DNA of 42,735 nucleotides, from assembly GCA_030537815.1 (NCBI GenBank), contig JAUNVF010000020.1, positions 1-42,735 of the forward strand, written 5' to 3'. The notes beneath the pieces were generated by a model that was not told the DNA's origin, did not search any database, and saw nothing but the letters and a program-made list of their open reading frames with translations. The stretch comes from Tissierellia bacterium. GTDB taxonomy: Bacteria; Bacillota; Clostridia; Tissierellales; Peptoniphilaceae. A program made the position numbers and the translations under genes. Positions 25,294 through 33,618 of the stretch are shown here, piece after piece. Numbering within the stretch: the stretch's first letter is position 1; every line of letters starts with the position of its first letter.

Positions 25294-25743
25294 ATGGACA
25301 TGAGTATAACAGTAGGTGATATGTTTACTATACTGTTATCACTAGCGGGAATTGCTGCACTGGTCTTTTTGGCTATATTATTTATGAATCTAGTAAAAAC
25401 CATCAAGTCAATCAATGAGATTATAAAGAATAATGAGTCAGAAATTGATTCAGTTATAAAAAATCTTCCGGCTATAAGCGATAATGTAAGTAAGATTACT
25501 GATCAAGCGAGTACATTGATCGAAGAAGTTCAACCAGATGTTACAGCTATAACATCAAAGGTATCAAGCATTGTAGAAAAAGCTGAGACTGCAACAGGAA
25601 ATGTCACCGATACGGTAGACTACCTGACTACATCAGTCGTCGATACAACAGATAATATAAAATACGGAATCAGCTCCGTCTCAGATTATCTGGCTTTGAT
25701 ATTTGAAGTTATTCAAGTGGTTAAAACTGCAATTAAAAAATAA
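25294..25743 (+). CDS. DUF948/YtxG-like membrane protein
   Basis: This 149-residue protein has an N-terminal membrane helix (about 10-33) followed by a long helical, coiled-coil-like region with repeated S, V, T and D residues. A C-terminal amphipathic segment ends in AIKK. This is the pattern of DUF948/YtxG proteins, which are paired with YtxH in Bacillus; the order here is reversed (H then G). AAGGAG precedes the ATG, 25 bases after ytxH. It probably acts with YtxH at the membrane, by an unknown mechanism. Confidence 0.82.
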   Translation: MDMSITVGDMFTILLSLAGIAALVFLAILFMNLVKTIKSINEIIKNNESEIDSVIKNLPAISDNVSKITDQASTLIEEVQPDVTAITSKVSSIVEKAETATGNVTDTVDYLTTSVVDTTDNIKYGISSVSDYLALIFEVIQVVKTAIKK

Positions 25744-25746
25744 ATA

Positions 25747-25778
25747 TTGGCTCGGTTATCTATGATTGACCGGGCCAA
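25747..25778 (+). terminator. terminator-like hairpin after the ytxHG operon
   Basis: TTGGCTCGGT (25747-25756) pairs with ACCGGGCCAA (25769-25778) with one G-U pair. No T tract follows at once. A second short hairpin with arms GAG and CTC lies at about 25790-25805, before CTTTCTT. Confidence 0.6.
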
Positions 25779-25838
25779 CCATTAGTTTAGAGGGCTTTGG
25801 GCTCTCTTTCTTGATTTATGAGGTAAATTTTGGTAATA

Positions 25839-25847
25839 TGGTATCAT
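25839..25847 (+). promoter_or_regulatory. extended -10 promoter of the lipid kinase gene
   Basis: TGGTATCAT is an extended -10 element with one mismatch to TATAAT. There is no good -35 box. The start would be near 25854, giving a leader of about 20 bases. Confidence 0.45.
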
Positions 25848-25875
25848 AGAAATTAATTTATAGTGAGGTATATTT

Positions 25876-26778
25876 ATGAAAATAAAGTTTGTAATCAACC
25901 CGTCTTCCGGTCTCCAAGATAATGAGAGAAAGACGAATAAGATATTGAGTTTATTGAGAGAGAACCACGATGTGGACTTGTCTTATACTGAGGGAAAAGG
26001 AGACGCAAAAGACGGTGCTATACTTGCTATAAAAGATAAATATGATATGATTATCATATCAGGTGGAGATGGTACGGTTAATGAGGTAGCCAATGCGATT
26101 GGAGAAACTAAATCGCATATACCTGTTGCCATTCTCGCCAATGGAACTGTAAACGATTTTGCCAAATATCTAGAAATTCCTACAAAGGCTGAGGAATTTG
26201 TAGATATGATTGAAAAAGGAAATTATATCGATGTGGATTTGGGATCTATAAATGGTCATTATTTTGCCAATGTAGCAGGAGTTGGGACCATGACGGAAGT
26301 CGCTCACGAAGTCGACAAAGAGTCTAAAGCAGTATTTGGAAAGATGGCTTATTATTTGGAGGGATTAAAGAAATTCCCCGAGATGCTAAAAAAGTCCATG
26401 TGCCTTAAACTCGAAGCGGACTCTTTTGAATACGAGGGAGAGGCTATCTTATGTATTATATCAAACACGACATCGATTGGAGGATTTAAACATCTCGCTC
26501 CAAAGGCGAGAATAACTGACGGGTATTTTGACGTTTTGCTAATTAAGAAGATGGATTTCCTGTCTACTGCTGATGTATTCTTTAAATCGCTGACCGGCGA
26601 TCATGTAGATGATGACAGAGTATTGTACTTTCACACAGATCATCTAAAGGTAACGAGTACAGATGAAGATATAGATGTCGATATAGACGGAGAATATGGC
26701 GGTAAGATACCTTTGGAATTTAAAGTTACACCGCAGCAGTTTAGAGTGATTATAGATTCTGATATAGAAGGAGAGTGA
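25876..26778 (+). CDS. diacylglycerol kinase family lipid kinase (YegS/BmrU-like)
   Basis: This 300-residue protein has the DAGK catalytic domain. The N-terminal NPSSG motif and the ATP-binding loop SGGDGTVNEVANAI (about 60-73) are clear, and the NGTVNDFAK substrate region follows. A C-terminal beta-sandwich contains DGYFDVLLI. Such enzymes phosphorylate diacylglycerol or related lipids to recycle them into phospholipid synthesis. GTGAGG lies ahead of the ATG. Only four bases separate it from the LacI-type regulator gene, so both are probably co-transcribed. The exact lipid is not evident. Confidence 0.9.
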   Translation: MKIKFVINPSSGLQDNERKTNKILSLLRENHDVDLSYTEGKGDAKDGAILAIKDKYDMIIISGGDGTVNEVANAIGETKSHIPVAILANGTVNDFAKYLEIPTKAEEFVDMIEKGNYIDVDLGSINGHYFANVAGVGTMTEVAHEVDKESKAVFGKMAYYLEGLKKFPEMLKKSMCLKLEADSFEYEGEAILCIISNTTSIGGFKHLAPKARITDGYFDVLLIKKMDFLSTADVFFKSLTGDHVDDDRVLYFHTDHLKVTSTDEDIDVDIDGEYGGKIPLEFKVTPQQFRVIIDSDIEGE

Positions 26779-26782
26779 AAAA

Positions 26783-27784
26783 ATGTCGTCACCAACAATT
26801 AAAGATGTAGCTAAACTGGCAGGAGTTTCTATTTCTACTGTTTCCAGAGTTATGAATGAGTCAAAACCTGTCAGTCCCGAATCTAGAAGAAAAGTTGAAG
26901 ATGCCATAAAAAAACTGGATTTTAAACGAAATGAGCTAGCGAGAAGCCTCGTGATGAAGAGATCGAATGTCATTGGGGTCATAGTCAAAGATATAGGAAT
27001 TCCCTATATGGCTCAGATTATCAGAGGAGCGGAAGAAGTAGGTAGAATGTACAAGTACGACATTTTATTATCAAGCTCCTACGGCGATACTGAATTGGAA
27101 AAGAATATAGTCGATTTTCTTTTTAGAAAACAGGCAGAAGCGATTTTACTGATTGCAGAAAATGTAAATCCGGAAGTAGTTGTCAAGCTAAAGGAGAAAG
27201 ACACACCTTATATTCAATTAGATAAATTTTATGAAGGTGATTTCCATACAGTTAGCTTAGATTATTCGAAAGCTTCATATGATATGACGAAATACTTAAT
27301 AGAATTAGGACATAAGAAAATCTTGTTTATAAAGGAATTCACCAATAGCAAGGTGGGTGCTGCAAAATTTGATGGATATAGCAAAGCTATAAGCGAAGCC
27401 GGTTTAGAATCATTTAATATAACTGTCGAGGGAATCGATCTTAGCGATGGCTATGATTTGGGCGATGATGTCATGGAATTAGTCAATAAAGAAGGAATAA
27501 CATCTGTATTTGCAAGTGAAGACACTCTTGCAATAGGTTTAATAAATTATTGCTATGACAGAGGAGTTTCTATTCCCGATGAATTATCAGTTGTTGGATT
27601 TGGAGATGGATATTTAGCATCTATTTACAGGCCGACACTTACGACTGTCCAAGAACCTTATTACGATATCGGAGCAGTTGCTATGAGGAGATTGATAAAA
27701 GCTCTTAAAAAAGAAGAGAAAATCGATAATACTGTCTATATGCCGACGCAGATAATGAAGCGAGAATCAAGTGCTAAAATATAA
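26783..27784 (+). CDS. LacI family transcriptional regulator
   Basis: This 333-residue DNA-binding protein starts with a perfect LacI helix-turn-helix (TIKDVAKLAGVSISTVSRVMN) and hinge helix. A periplasmic-binding-protein-like effector domain (about 60-330) follows. GGAGAG precedes the ATG. It lies behind the lipid kinase, which does not point to a sugar. No obvious sugar operon adjoins it, so it may be a global regulator such as CcpA, or act elsewhere, for example on the glycogen operon. The presence of HPr nearby is compatible with CcpA, but the assignment is open. Confidence 0.9.
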   Translation: MSSPTIKDVAKLAGVSISTVSRVMNESKPVSPESRRKVEDAIKKLDFKRNELARSLVMKRSNVIGVIVKDIGIPYMAQIIRGAEEVGRMYKYDILLSSSYGDTELEKNIVDFLFRKQAEAILLIAENVNPEVVVKLKEKDTPYIQLDKFYEGDFHTVSLDYSKASYDMTKYLIELGHKKILFIKEFTNSKVGAAKFDGYSKAISEAGLESFNITVEGIDLSDGYDLGDDVMELVNKEGITSVFASEDTLAIGLINYCYDRGVSIPDELSVVGFGDGYLASIYRPTLTTVQEPYYDIGAVAMRRLIKALKKEEKIDNTVYMPTQIMKRESSAKI

Positions 27785-27807
27785 TAAAAGCTGTTAATTT
27801 GGAATGA

Positions 27808-27849
27808 CCCCCATAAGTTGGATCAAGAAATTAAACCAACTGAAGGGGG
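27808..27849 (+). repeat. inverted repeat, possible IS end or terminator
   Basis: CCCCC and AGTTGG pair with CCAACT and GGGGG across a 14-base loop with an internal mismatch loop. The sequence begins TGACCCCCATAAGTTGG, which looks like the terminal repeat of IS3-group elements. It could also end the lacI-type transcript, though few T residues follow. Confidence 0.5.
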
Positions 27850-27859
27850 TTGTTTGTGT

Positions 27860-28080
27860 AAAAGAAAAATACAAATAGTTTTAAACTCGTTGTTGCCAAG
27901 AATATCTAGACGGAAAGGGTTATGACATTATGACAAAAATATAAGATTTTTCCACAAGTCTTATTCGAATATTGGAGAACCAATATCGCTGAATAAACAA
28001 ATACCGAAGAATTTTCGACCGTCGGTTTAAGTCCAAATTTATGGCGCAAGCCCAATGTTTGCAAGAGCTTTTTAATTTAA
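27860..28080 (+). pseudogene. decayed IS3/IS150-like transposase fragment
   Basis: No open frame exists here, but translated bits in different frames recall an OrfA of IS3/IS150 elements. One is CQEYLDGKGYD near 27893-27927; the usual form is a V-A-K-E-Y-L-x-G-K-G stretch. A remnant with SPNLWRKPNVCKS lies further on. Stops and frameshifts separate the pieces, and I find no matching right-hand repeat. This 330-base interval (27785-28115) otherwise holds nothing I recognise. Confidence 0.45.
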
Positions 28081-28115
28081 ATATTTTAATAACTCGTTTT
28101 CATATAGATTATTTA

Positions 28116-29015
28116 TTATAAATTTAAAGAGTTTAATACATAGGATCTAAACATTTTATTAACCGGCACATATTGCATATCCGTATTGTATACAAAGTAA
28201 AAAGACCTTTTTAATTCTAAATCCTTAATCTTATAAGTATGGATTAAATCGAGTTCCATTAATTCTTTAGTCTCATGCTCTGAGATAATAGCAGCAGCGA
28301 GATTATTGCTGACCATCTTCATTATTGTCGAAGGATCTTCTATGATTGCAAAAATATTTGATCGATCGATTTTTTTTCCTATCTTTTTAAGCCCATTTTC
28401 AAATAATCTTCTTGTTCCCGAACCCTCTTCTCTCAACATGATTTTATTTTGTAAGACTTCATCTATAGAGATATATCCATTATCAGAATGGACACTCGTT
28501 TCTTTTGATGTTATAAATACCAATTCGTCTTTCATCACTTCATGATAAGATAATTTTGGTGATTCAACTTTCATGCCCACGAATCCAAAATCCGTTTCAG
28601 CTTCCATAAGGGAATTTATTACGGCTTCGGAGTCGTCGTTTATGAGAGAATAACCGATTAAGGGATAATCTTTAGAAAAATTCTTGAGCAGATTAGGGAG
28701 GAAGAATTTTCTGGGAACTGAACTGGCATAAATATTTAAATGGCCCTTTATAGTAATATTAAAAGACTTTAGCTCGACCAGCATATTTTTATAATCATTA
28801 AGCAGTTTTGCGGCATGGCGATAGAAGATCTGTCCGGAAGATGTCAGGCTGACATTTCTTCTGGTCCTTATAAATAGTACGGTATCAAGCTCTTTTTCTA
28901 ATCCTGCTATATGATTTGAGACAGTAGGTTGTGTTACATAAAGAATTTCCGAAGCTTTAGTAAAGCTTTTATTGTCTGCAACTGTTATAAAAGTTTCTAA
29001 TTGTCTAATATCCAC
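28116..29015 (-). CDS. LysR family transcriptional regulator
   Basis: This 299-residue regulator has an N-terminal winged helix (about 1-60: RQLETFITVADNKSFTKASEILYVTQPTVSNHI) and a LysR substrate-binding domain. Its sequence style (early SSVPRKFFLPNLL, REEGSGTRRLFE) is that of the CysL-like group. The start is a GTG at 29015, seven bases after AGGAG. An upstream ATG at 29039 would put the ribosome binding site inside the coding region, so I reject it. It is divergent from ptsH with about 170 bases between and may regulate it or only itself. The effector is unknown. Confidence 0.9.
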   Translation of the reverse strand: MDIRQLETFITVADNKSFTKASEILYVTQPTVSNHIAGLEKELDTVLFIRTRRNVSLTSSGQIFYRHAAKLLNDYKNMLVELKSFNITIKGHLNIYASSVPRKFFLPNLLKNFSKDYPLIGYSLINDDSEAVINSLMEAETDFGFVGMKVESPKLSYHEVMKDELVFITSKETSVHSDNGYISIDEVLQNKIMLREEGSGTRRLFENGLKKIGKKIDRSNIFAIIEDPSTIMKMVSNNLAAAIISEHETKELMELDLIHTYKIKDLELKRSFYFVYNTDMQYVPVNKMFRSYVLNSLNL

Positions 29016-29040
29016 AAATTTTCTCCTCTCTTTCATCAAA

Positions 29041-29075
29041 ATTATATATTAGCACTGATATAATTTCAATGAAAT
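29041..29075 (-). promoter_or_regulatory. lysR promoter with overlapping palindrome
   Basis: On the minus strand TTGAAA (29069-29064) and TATAAT (29046-29041) are separated by 17 bases. The -35 box is part of the 13-bp palindrome ATTTCAATGAAAT (29063-29075), which has the T-N11-A form favoured by LysR proteins. Autorepression is plausible. Confidence 0.6.
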
Positions 29076-29118
29076 ACAATAAATATTTGCAAGTATACAG
29101 GAAGATGGCTTAAAACGA

Positions 29119-29147
29119 TTGATTTATAATCTAATAAATGTTAAAAT
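29119..29147 (+). promoter_or_regulatory. sigma-A promoter of ptsH
   Basis: TTGATT (29119-29124) and TAAAAT (29142-29147) are separated by 17 bases. The start would be near 29154, about 35 bases before the ATG. Confidence 0.6.
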
Positions 29148-29188
29148 AAACCTAAGTCGTTATATTATTTATTAGGAGGTCATTTAAT

Positions 29189-29449
29189 ATGGTTGAAAAA
29201 ACGATTATAGTAAAAAACGAAACGGGTTTACATGCAAGACCGGCAGCATCCCTTGTACAATTTGTCAAGAACTTTCCGGGATCTGTAGAATTGGTAAAAG
29301 ACGGAAAGGTGGCAAATGCTAAGAGCATATTTAATGTGATGTCGCTCGGTATTTCTAAAGGAACGGAAATAATTGTCAGAGTCAGCGGTGAAAATGAAGA
29401 GGAGAATTTAGAAAAACTAGTCAACTTCATCGAAGAACTCAGTGAATAA
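29189..29449 (+). CDS. ptsH: phosphocarrier protein HPr
   Basis: HPr carries a phosphate from enzyme I to the sugar-specific EIIA proteins of the phosphotransferase system. The 86 residues include the active-site H15 in GLHARPA and S46 in AKSIFNV, the site of HPr kinase in Firmicutes that drives carbon catabolite control with CcpA. The length is normal. AGGAGG precedes the ATG. A strong hairpin separates it from ptsI, so HPr may be made in excess over enzyme I. Confidence 0.96.
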   Translation: MVEKTIIVKNETGLHARPAASLVQFVKNFPGSVELVKDGKVANAKSIFNVMSLGISKGTEIIVRVSGENEEENLEKLVNFIEELSE

Positions 29450-29460
29450 AATAATAAATC

Positions 29461-29495
29461 AGAAATAGGATGAAAATCATCCTATTTCTTTTATA
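29461..29495 (+). terminator. hairpin between ptsH and ptsI
   Basis: AGAAATAGGATGA (29461-29473), loop AAA and TCATCCTATTTCT (29477-29489) form a 13-bp perfect stem followed by TTTTAT. ptsI has no clear promoter of its own, so partial read-through is likely. Confidence 0.85.
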
Positions 29496-29539
29496 GAAGT
29501 CCATATATTGGGAAAACCTTTTATAATTAGGAGGAAAAA

Positions 29540-31225
29540 ATGAAATTAAAGGGAATCGTAGCATCAGATGGAATTGCGATAGGACCAGTTTATAAATTTG
29601 AGAAAGTTGAACTGGAAATTCCTCAAGATAAAATAGAAGATGATAAAGTAGAAGAACAATTGGAATTGTTTAACAATTCAGTTAAGTCATATATAAATTT
29701 TTTACAGGAAAAAATAAATGAAAAGGGAAGTCAGTCTGAGATTTTCGAAGCACATATTGGAATGCTTGAAGATCCATTTTTAATTGAGAGTACTGAAAAT
29801 AGAATCAAGGATGAGAAGATGAATGCAGCCATGGCTTTGGATGCGACAGCAAATGAATTCATAGCTATGATGAGTTCTCTCGATGACGAGTACTTAAAAG
29901 AGAGAGCGGATGATTATAAGGATATTAGAGTACAAATCCTCAACAGGATACTTGGGCTAAAATCAGCAGATTTATCGCTCATGAAAAAAGAGGGTATAAT
30001 CGTCGCAAAGGACTTGACGCCCTCTGACACCTCAACTATGAATGCAGATTTAGTTAATGGAATCGTAACCGATTTTGGCGGAAAGACGGCTCATACTTCT
30101 ATAATAGCTCAAACCCTTGGAATTCCAGCATTAGTTGGAATGCAGGATGCCTTTGATAAATTAGAGAATGGCCAGACCGTAATCATAGATACAGAAAATG
30201 GAGTATTGATAGTCGAACCTGACGACGAATTGCTCGCTAAATACAAAGAAAAATATGAAAAATTAGAAAAAGAGCAAAAAATACTAGAGGAGAATATGTT
30301 TAAAAAGGCAATTACAGAAGATGGAAAGGAAATAGATGTCTTTTGTAATATAGGGAATATAGGTGATTTAGACCTAGGATTGTCTCAAGGAGCTGAAGGA
30401 GTAGGTTTGTTCAGAACTGAATTTCTTTATATGGATAATGATAAATTTCCTACGGAAGAAGAACAATTTGAAGTCTACAAAGACGCAGCTGAAAAACTTG
30501 AAGGCAAGGCCCTTACCATAAGGACTTTGGATATAGGTGGAGATAAGGAATTATCCTATTTTGAATTTCCAAAGGAAGATAATCCTTTTCTAGGCTGGAG
30601 AGCTTTGAGGATATGCTTCGATATGCCTGAAGTATTTAAAACTCAATTGAGAGCGATTTTGAGGGCCTCAGCATATGGTAAAGTCTTGATATTGCTTCCA
30701 ATGGTTATAAGCGTCAGTGAAGTCGAAAAATCGGTTGAGATAATCGAAGAATGTAAAGCAGAACTAAAAAAAGAAGGCTTGGAATTTGACGAAAATATAG
30801 AAGTTGGCATTATGATTGAGACACCTGCTTCAGTTTTAATCGCAGATGAATTGATAGAAAAAGTCGATTATTTTAGTATAGGCACGAATGATTTAACTCA
30901 ATACCTACTCGCTGTAGATAGGGGAAATCAAAAAATAGCTGATTTATACAATTCCTATCATCCTGCAGTTCTTAGAAGTATCAAGAGGGTTATAGATGCA
31001 TCGCATAAAGTGGGCAAATGGACTGGAATGTGCGGGGGATTTGCGAGCGATACTAAGGCGACTAAATTATTATTAGGTCTCGGATTGGATGAATTCAGCG
31101 TCGTTTCAGGTAATATAGCCAAAATAAAAGACAATATAAGAAACACATCGATGGAAGAGGCCGAAAAATTTGCAGATAAAATACTAAATATTGATTCTGC
31201 TGAAAAAATTGAAAATAGTTTATAA
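29540..31225 (+). CDS. ptsI: phosphoenolpyruvate-protein phosphotransferase, enzyme I
   Basis: Enzyme I takes phosphate from phosphoenolpyruvate and passes it to HPr. The 561 residues show the N-terminal HPr-binding helices and then the phosphohistidine loop GGKTAHTSI with H185. The C-terminal PEP-binding barrel contains GLFRTEFLYM, NPFLGWRALR and SIGTNDLTQY. The catalytic cysteine is in GMCGGFASD, where the more usual form is GMCGEMAGD. The length is typical. AGGAGG precedes the ATG. Confidence 0.96.
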   Translation: MKLKGIVASDGIAIGPVYKFEKVELEIPQDKIEDDKVEEQLELFNNSVKSYINFLQEKINEKGSQSEIFEAHIGMLEDPFLIESTENRIKDEKMNAAMALDATANEFIAMMSSLDDEYLKERADDYKDIRVQILNRILGLKSADLSLMKKEGIIVAKDLTPSDTSTMNADLVNGIVTDFGGKTAHTSIIAQTLGIPALVGMQDAFDKLENGQTVIIDTENGVLIVEPDDELLAKYKEKYEKLEKEQKILEENMFKKAITEDGKEIDVFCNIGNIGDLDLGLSQGAEGVGLFRTEFLYMDNDKFPTEEEQFEVYKDAAEKLEGKALTIRTLDIGGDKELSYFEFPKEDNPFLGWRALRICFDMPEVFKTQLRAILRASAYGKVLILLPMVISVSEVEKSVEIIEECKAELKKEGLEFDENIEVGIMIETPASVLIADELIEKVDYFSIGTNDLTQYLLAVDRGNQKIADLYNSYHPAVLRSIKRVIDASHKVGKWTGMCGGFASDTKATKLLLGLGLDEFSVVSGNIAKIKDNIRNTSMEEAEKFADKILNIDSAEKIENSL

Positions 31226-31487
31226 AAATCAACTCATTTATATGATTAGAAGAAAAAGTTTTCCTGATGTTAGAATCAAGCGATATATATGTCGAATATT
31301 ATATAGAAAAAACAAAATTTAACATATAAATTGAGATATTTACAGCTTTTAACTGATATAATTCAACTACAAATGATAAATTGAAGAAATAGGTAAATTC
31401 TGTACTTCATGAGCTGTAAATCATCAAATGTATAATTATTAATGAAATAGCGATTGGAAAATGTTTTTGTTGAATTTTAATCCATCG
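31226..31487. other. AT-rich intergenic region with a long-range inverted repeat
   Basis: No gene is evident between ptsI and the opp promoter. ATTTACAGCT (31338-31347) and AGCTGTAAAT (31412-31421) are a perfect 10-base inverted repeat. Between them lies an extended -10 box TGATATAAT (31354-31362). A further short pairing AATTCAA/TTGAA is nested inside. It may be an RNA structure or a paired operator. Confidence 0.45.
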
Positions 31488-31517
31488 TTTACAAATGCTT
31501 ATTAATTATGATACAAT
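31488..31517 (+). promoter_or_regulatory. extended -10 promoter of the opp operon
   Basis: TTTACA (31488-31493), 18 bases and TACAAT (31512-31517) preceded by TGA form an extended -10 promoter. It predicts a leader of about 130 bases before the first ATP-binding protein. Confidence 0.6.
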
Positions 31518-31603
31518 AATACCATATAAAAAATCATTATGTCTTTTGTTTTTTAGAAATAGAATGGCACAAGTGATTTATTAGCATAATAATAGTCACA
31601 TAA

Positions 31604-31629
31604 CCTGACAGGAAGAGATTCTTGTCGGG
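31604..31629 (+). promoter_or_regulatory. leader hairpin of the opp operon
   Basis: CCTGACAGGAA, loop GAGA and TTCTTGTCGGG form an 11-bp stem with two or three G-U pairs, ending 25 bases before the start codon. No real T run follows (TAATATTTTG), so it is more likely a leader element or weak attenuator than a terminator. Confidence 0.5.
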
Positions 31630-31654
31630 TAATATTTTGAAGAGAGGAATAAAG

Positions 31655-32653
31655 ATGGAAAATGAAAAGATACTATCAATAAGAAATCTTTATACCGGCT
31701 TTAGATTTGGAGATGAGTACTTTGATGCCGTTGACGATGTGTCGCTTGATTTGTACAGGAATGAAGTGCTGGCAATCGTAGGAGAATCCGGTTGCGGCAA
31801 GAGTACTATAGCGACATCTATAGTCGGATTGCATGATTATAATTTCACTAGAGTTAGAGGAGAGATCATCTATGATGGAGACAATATTTTAGAATACGAT
31901 GAATCTCAATTAAACAAGATCAGAGGACAGGAGATAGGATTTATATTCCAAGATCCTTTAGCTTCCCTAAATCCATTACATAGGATTGGTGAGCAGATTG
32001 AAGAAGCACTTATATACCATACCGATTTAAACAAAGACGAGAGAAAAGAGAGAACTCTTGAGTTATTGGATCAGGTTGGGATTATTAATCCGGAAATGAC
32101 TTATAAGCAATTTCCTCATCAATTATCTGGAGGAATGAGGCAGAGAGTTCTTATAGCGATGGCACTTTCATGTAAGCCAAATATAGTAATCGCTGATGAA
32201 CCTACTACGGCTCTAGATGTAACAATTCAAGCTCAGATATTGGATCTTCTTACTCAATTACAAAATGAAATAGACGCCGGTATTATTCTTATAACACATG
32301 ACTTAGGAGTAGTTGCTCAGATGGCGGATAGGGTCGCCGTTATGTATGCCGGTCAGATAGTTGAATTGGCAGGAGCCGAAGAGCTATTTGATAATCCTAT
32401 ACATCCATACACAAAATCACTACTCAAGTCTATTCCCCAAGATGACGATGACGACGAGCAACTTCATGTTATTCAGGGCATCGTGCCTTCATTAAAGAAT
32501 CTGCCGAGACAAGGATGTAGATTTGCTCCAAGAATACCTTGGATACCTGAATCAGCACATGAGAAAGATCCCTTACTACATGAAATAGAACCCGGGCATT
32601 TTGTAAGATGCACATGTTGGAAAGATTTTCACTTTGATGGGGAGGAAGTATAA
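31655..32653 (+). CDS. oppD: oligopeptide ABC transporter, ATP-binding protein (OppD-like)
   Basis: This is one of the two ATPases that power peptide import. The 332 residues contain Walker [10 protein letters not shown] (43-51), the ABC signature LSGGMRQR and Walker [15 protein letters not shown]-terminal oligopeptide/dipeptide transporter tail carries cysteines (in [10 protein letters not shown] and RCTCW) typical of OppD. The ATG at 31655 follows GAGG by seven bases. A reading 11 codons longer starts inside the leader hairpin, so I reject it. Its stop overlaps the next start (TAATG). Confidence 0.93.
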   Translation: MENEKILSIRNLYTGFRFGDEYFDAVDDVSLDLYRNEVLAIVGESGCGKSTIATSIVGLHDYNFTRVRGEIIYDGDNILEYDESQLNKIRGQEIGFIFQDPLASLNPLHRIGEQIEEALIYHTDLNKDERKERTLELLDQVGIINPEMTYKQFPHQLSGGMRQRVLIAMALSCKPNIVIADEPTTALDVTIQAQILDLLTQLQNEIDAGIILITHDLGVVAQMADRVAVMYAGQIVELAGAEELFDNPIHPYTKSLLKSIPQDDDDDEQLHVIQGIVPSLKNLPRQGCRFAPRIPWIPESAHEKDPLLHEIEPGHFVRCTCWKDFHFDGEEV

Positions 32654-33618
32654 TGAGCTTATTAGAGATAAAGGATTTAAAAGTACATTTTCCTATCAGA
32701 GGAGGCTTTTTCAACACGATACAGTCGTATGTTAAAGCGGTAGATGGAGTGAACTTTAAGCTGGAAGTCGGTAAGACATATGGCTTAATTGGTGAATCCG
32801 GTTCGGGCAAAACCACTATCGGTAAAGCTATAGTTGGATTAGAAGAACCTACCGGTGGGGAAATTCTCTATAATGGGAAATGTGTAAATAAAAAAAGAGA
32901 TAGAAAAAGAGTAAATTACAATCAAGATGTTCAGATGATTTTTCAAGATGTATTATCTAGTCTCGACCCAAAGAAGAGAGTTAGAGATATAATAGCAGAA
33001 CCGATAAGGAATTACGAGAAACTTTCGCTTGATGAAGAAGTAAAACGTATCAGAGAATTGCTTCATATAGTAAGCATGCCCGATGATACATTATACAAAT
33101 ACCCACATGAGTTTTCAGGTGGGCAAAGGCAGAGAATCGGAGTTGCTAGAGCTATGGCAGTAAATCCGAAACTCATCGTAGCTGATGAGCCTGTATCAGC
33201 ACTTGACCTTTCCGTTCAGGCGCAGGTATTAAATTTTATGAAAGATATACAAAGGCAATTTAATCTGAGCTATCTATTCATATCGCATGACCTAGGAGTC
33301 GTTAAGCATATGTGCGATTATATTTATATCATGTACAGAGGTAGATTTGTGGAGTCAGGAACTAGAGATGATATCTATAATAATCCTAAGCATATTTACA
33401 CAAAGAAATTAATAGCAGCAATTCCAGAAATAAATGCTAAAAATAGGGATGAGCTTAGACAGAAAAGATTGGAAGTAGAAAGAGAATTCGATCTACTACA
33501 CAATAATTTCTTTGATCAAAATGGCAAGGTATATGATTTAAAACAAATTTCAGACACGCATTTTGTAGCTTTAAAAGATGAGGAGGTGCTTAGCGATGTG
33601 GAAAACCGTATTGCGTAG
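32653..33618 (+). CDS. oppF: oligopeptide ABC transporter, ATP-binding protein (OppF-like)
   Basis: This second ATPase has 321 residues, with Walker [10 protein letters not shown] (about 45-53), signature FSGGQRQR and Walker [13 protein letters not shown]. It forms a heterodimer with OppD at the membrane. The start overlaps the oppD stop by one base, preceded by GGAGG. The last codons overlap the permease gene by 23 bases. The C-terminal extension after about residue 265 lacks a clear cysteine motif. Confidence 0.93.
   Translation: MSLLEIKDLKVHFPIRGGFFNTIQSYVKAVDGVNFKLEVGKTYGLIGESGSGKTTIGKAIVGLEEPTGGEILYNGKCVNKKRDRKRVNYNQDVQMIFQDVLSSLDPKKRVRDIIAEPIRNYEKLSLDEEVKRIRELLHIVSMPDDTLYKYPHEFSGGQRQRIGVARAMAVNPKLIVADEPVSALDLSVQAQVLNFMKDIQRQFNLSYLFISHDLGVVKHMCDYIYIMYRGRFVESGTRDDIYNNPKHIYTKKLIAAIPEINAKNRDELRQKRLEVEREFDLLHNNFFDQNGKVYDLKQISDTHFVALKDEEVLSDVENRIA

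Noticed and set aside
24864-25415. 183-codon minus-strand open frame opposite ytxH-ytxG
   Set aside because: It is open only because the A/K/D/E-rich ytxH repeats lack stops on the other strand. The product is low-complexity S, A, F and L, and the sense genes are well supported.
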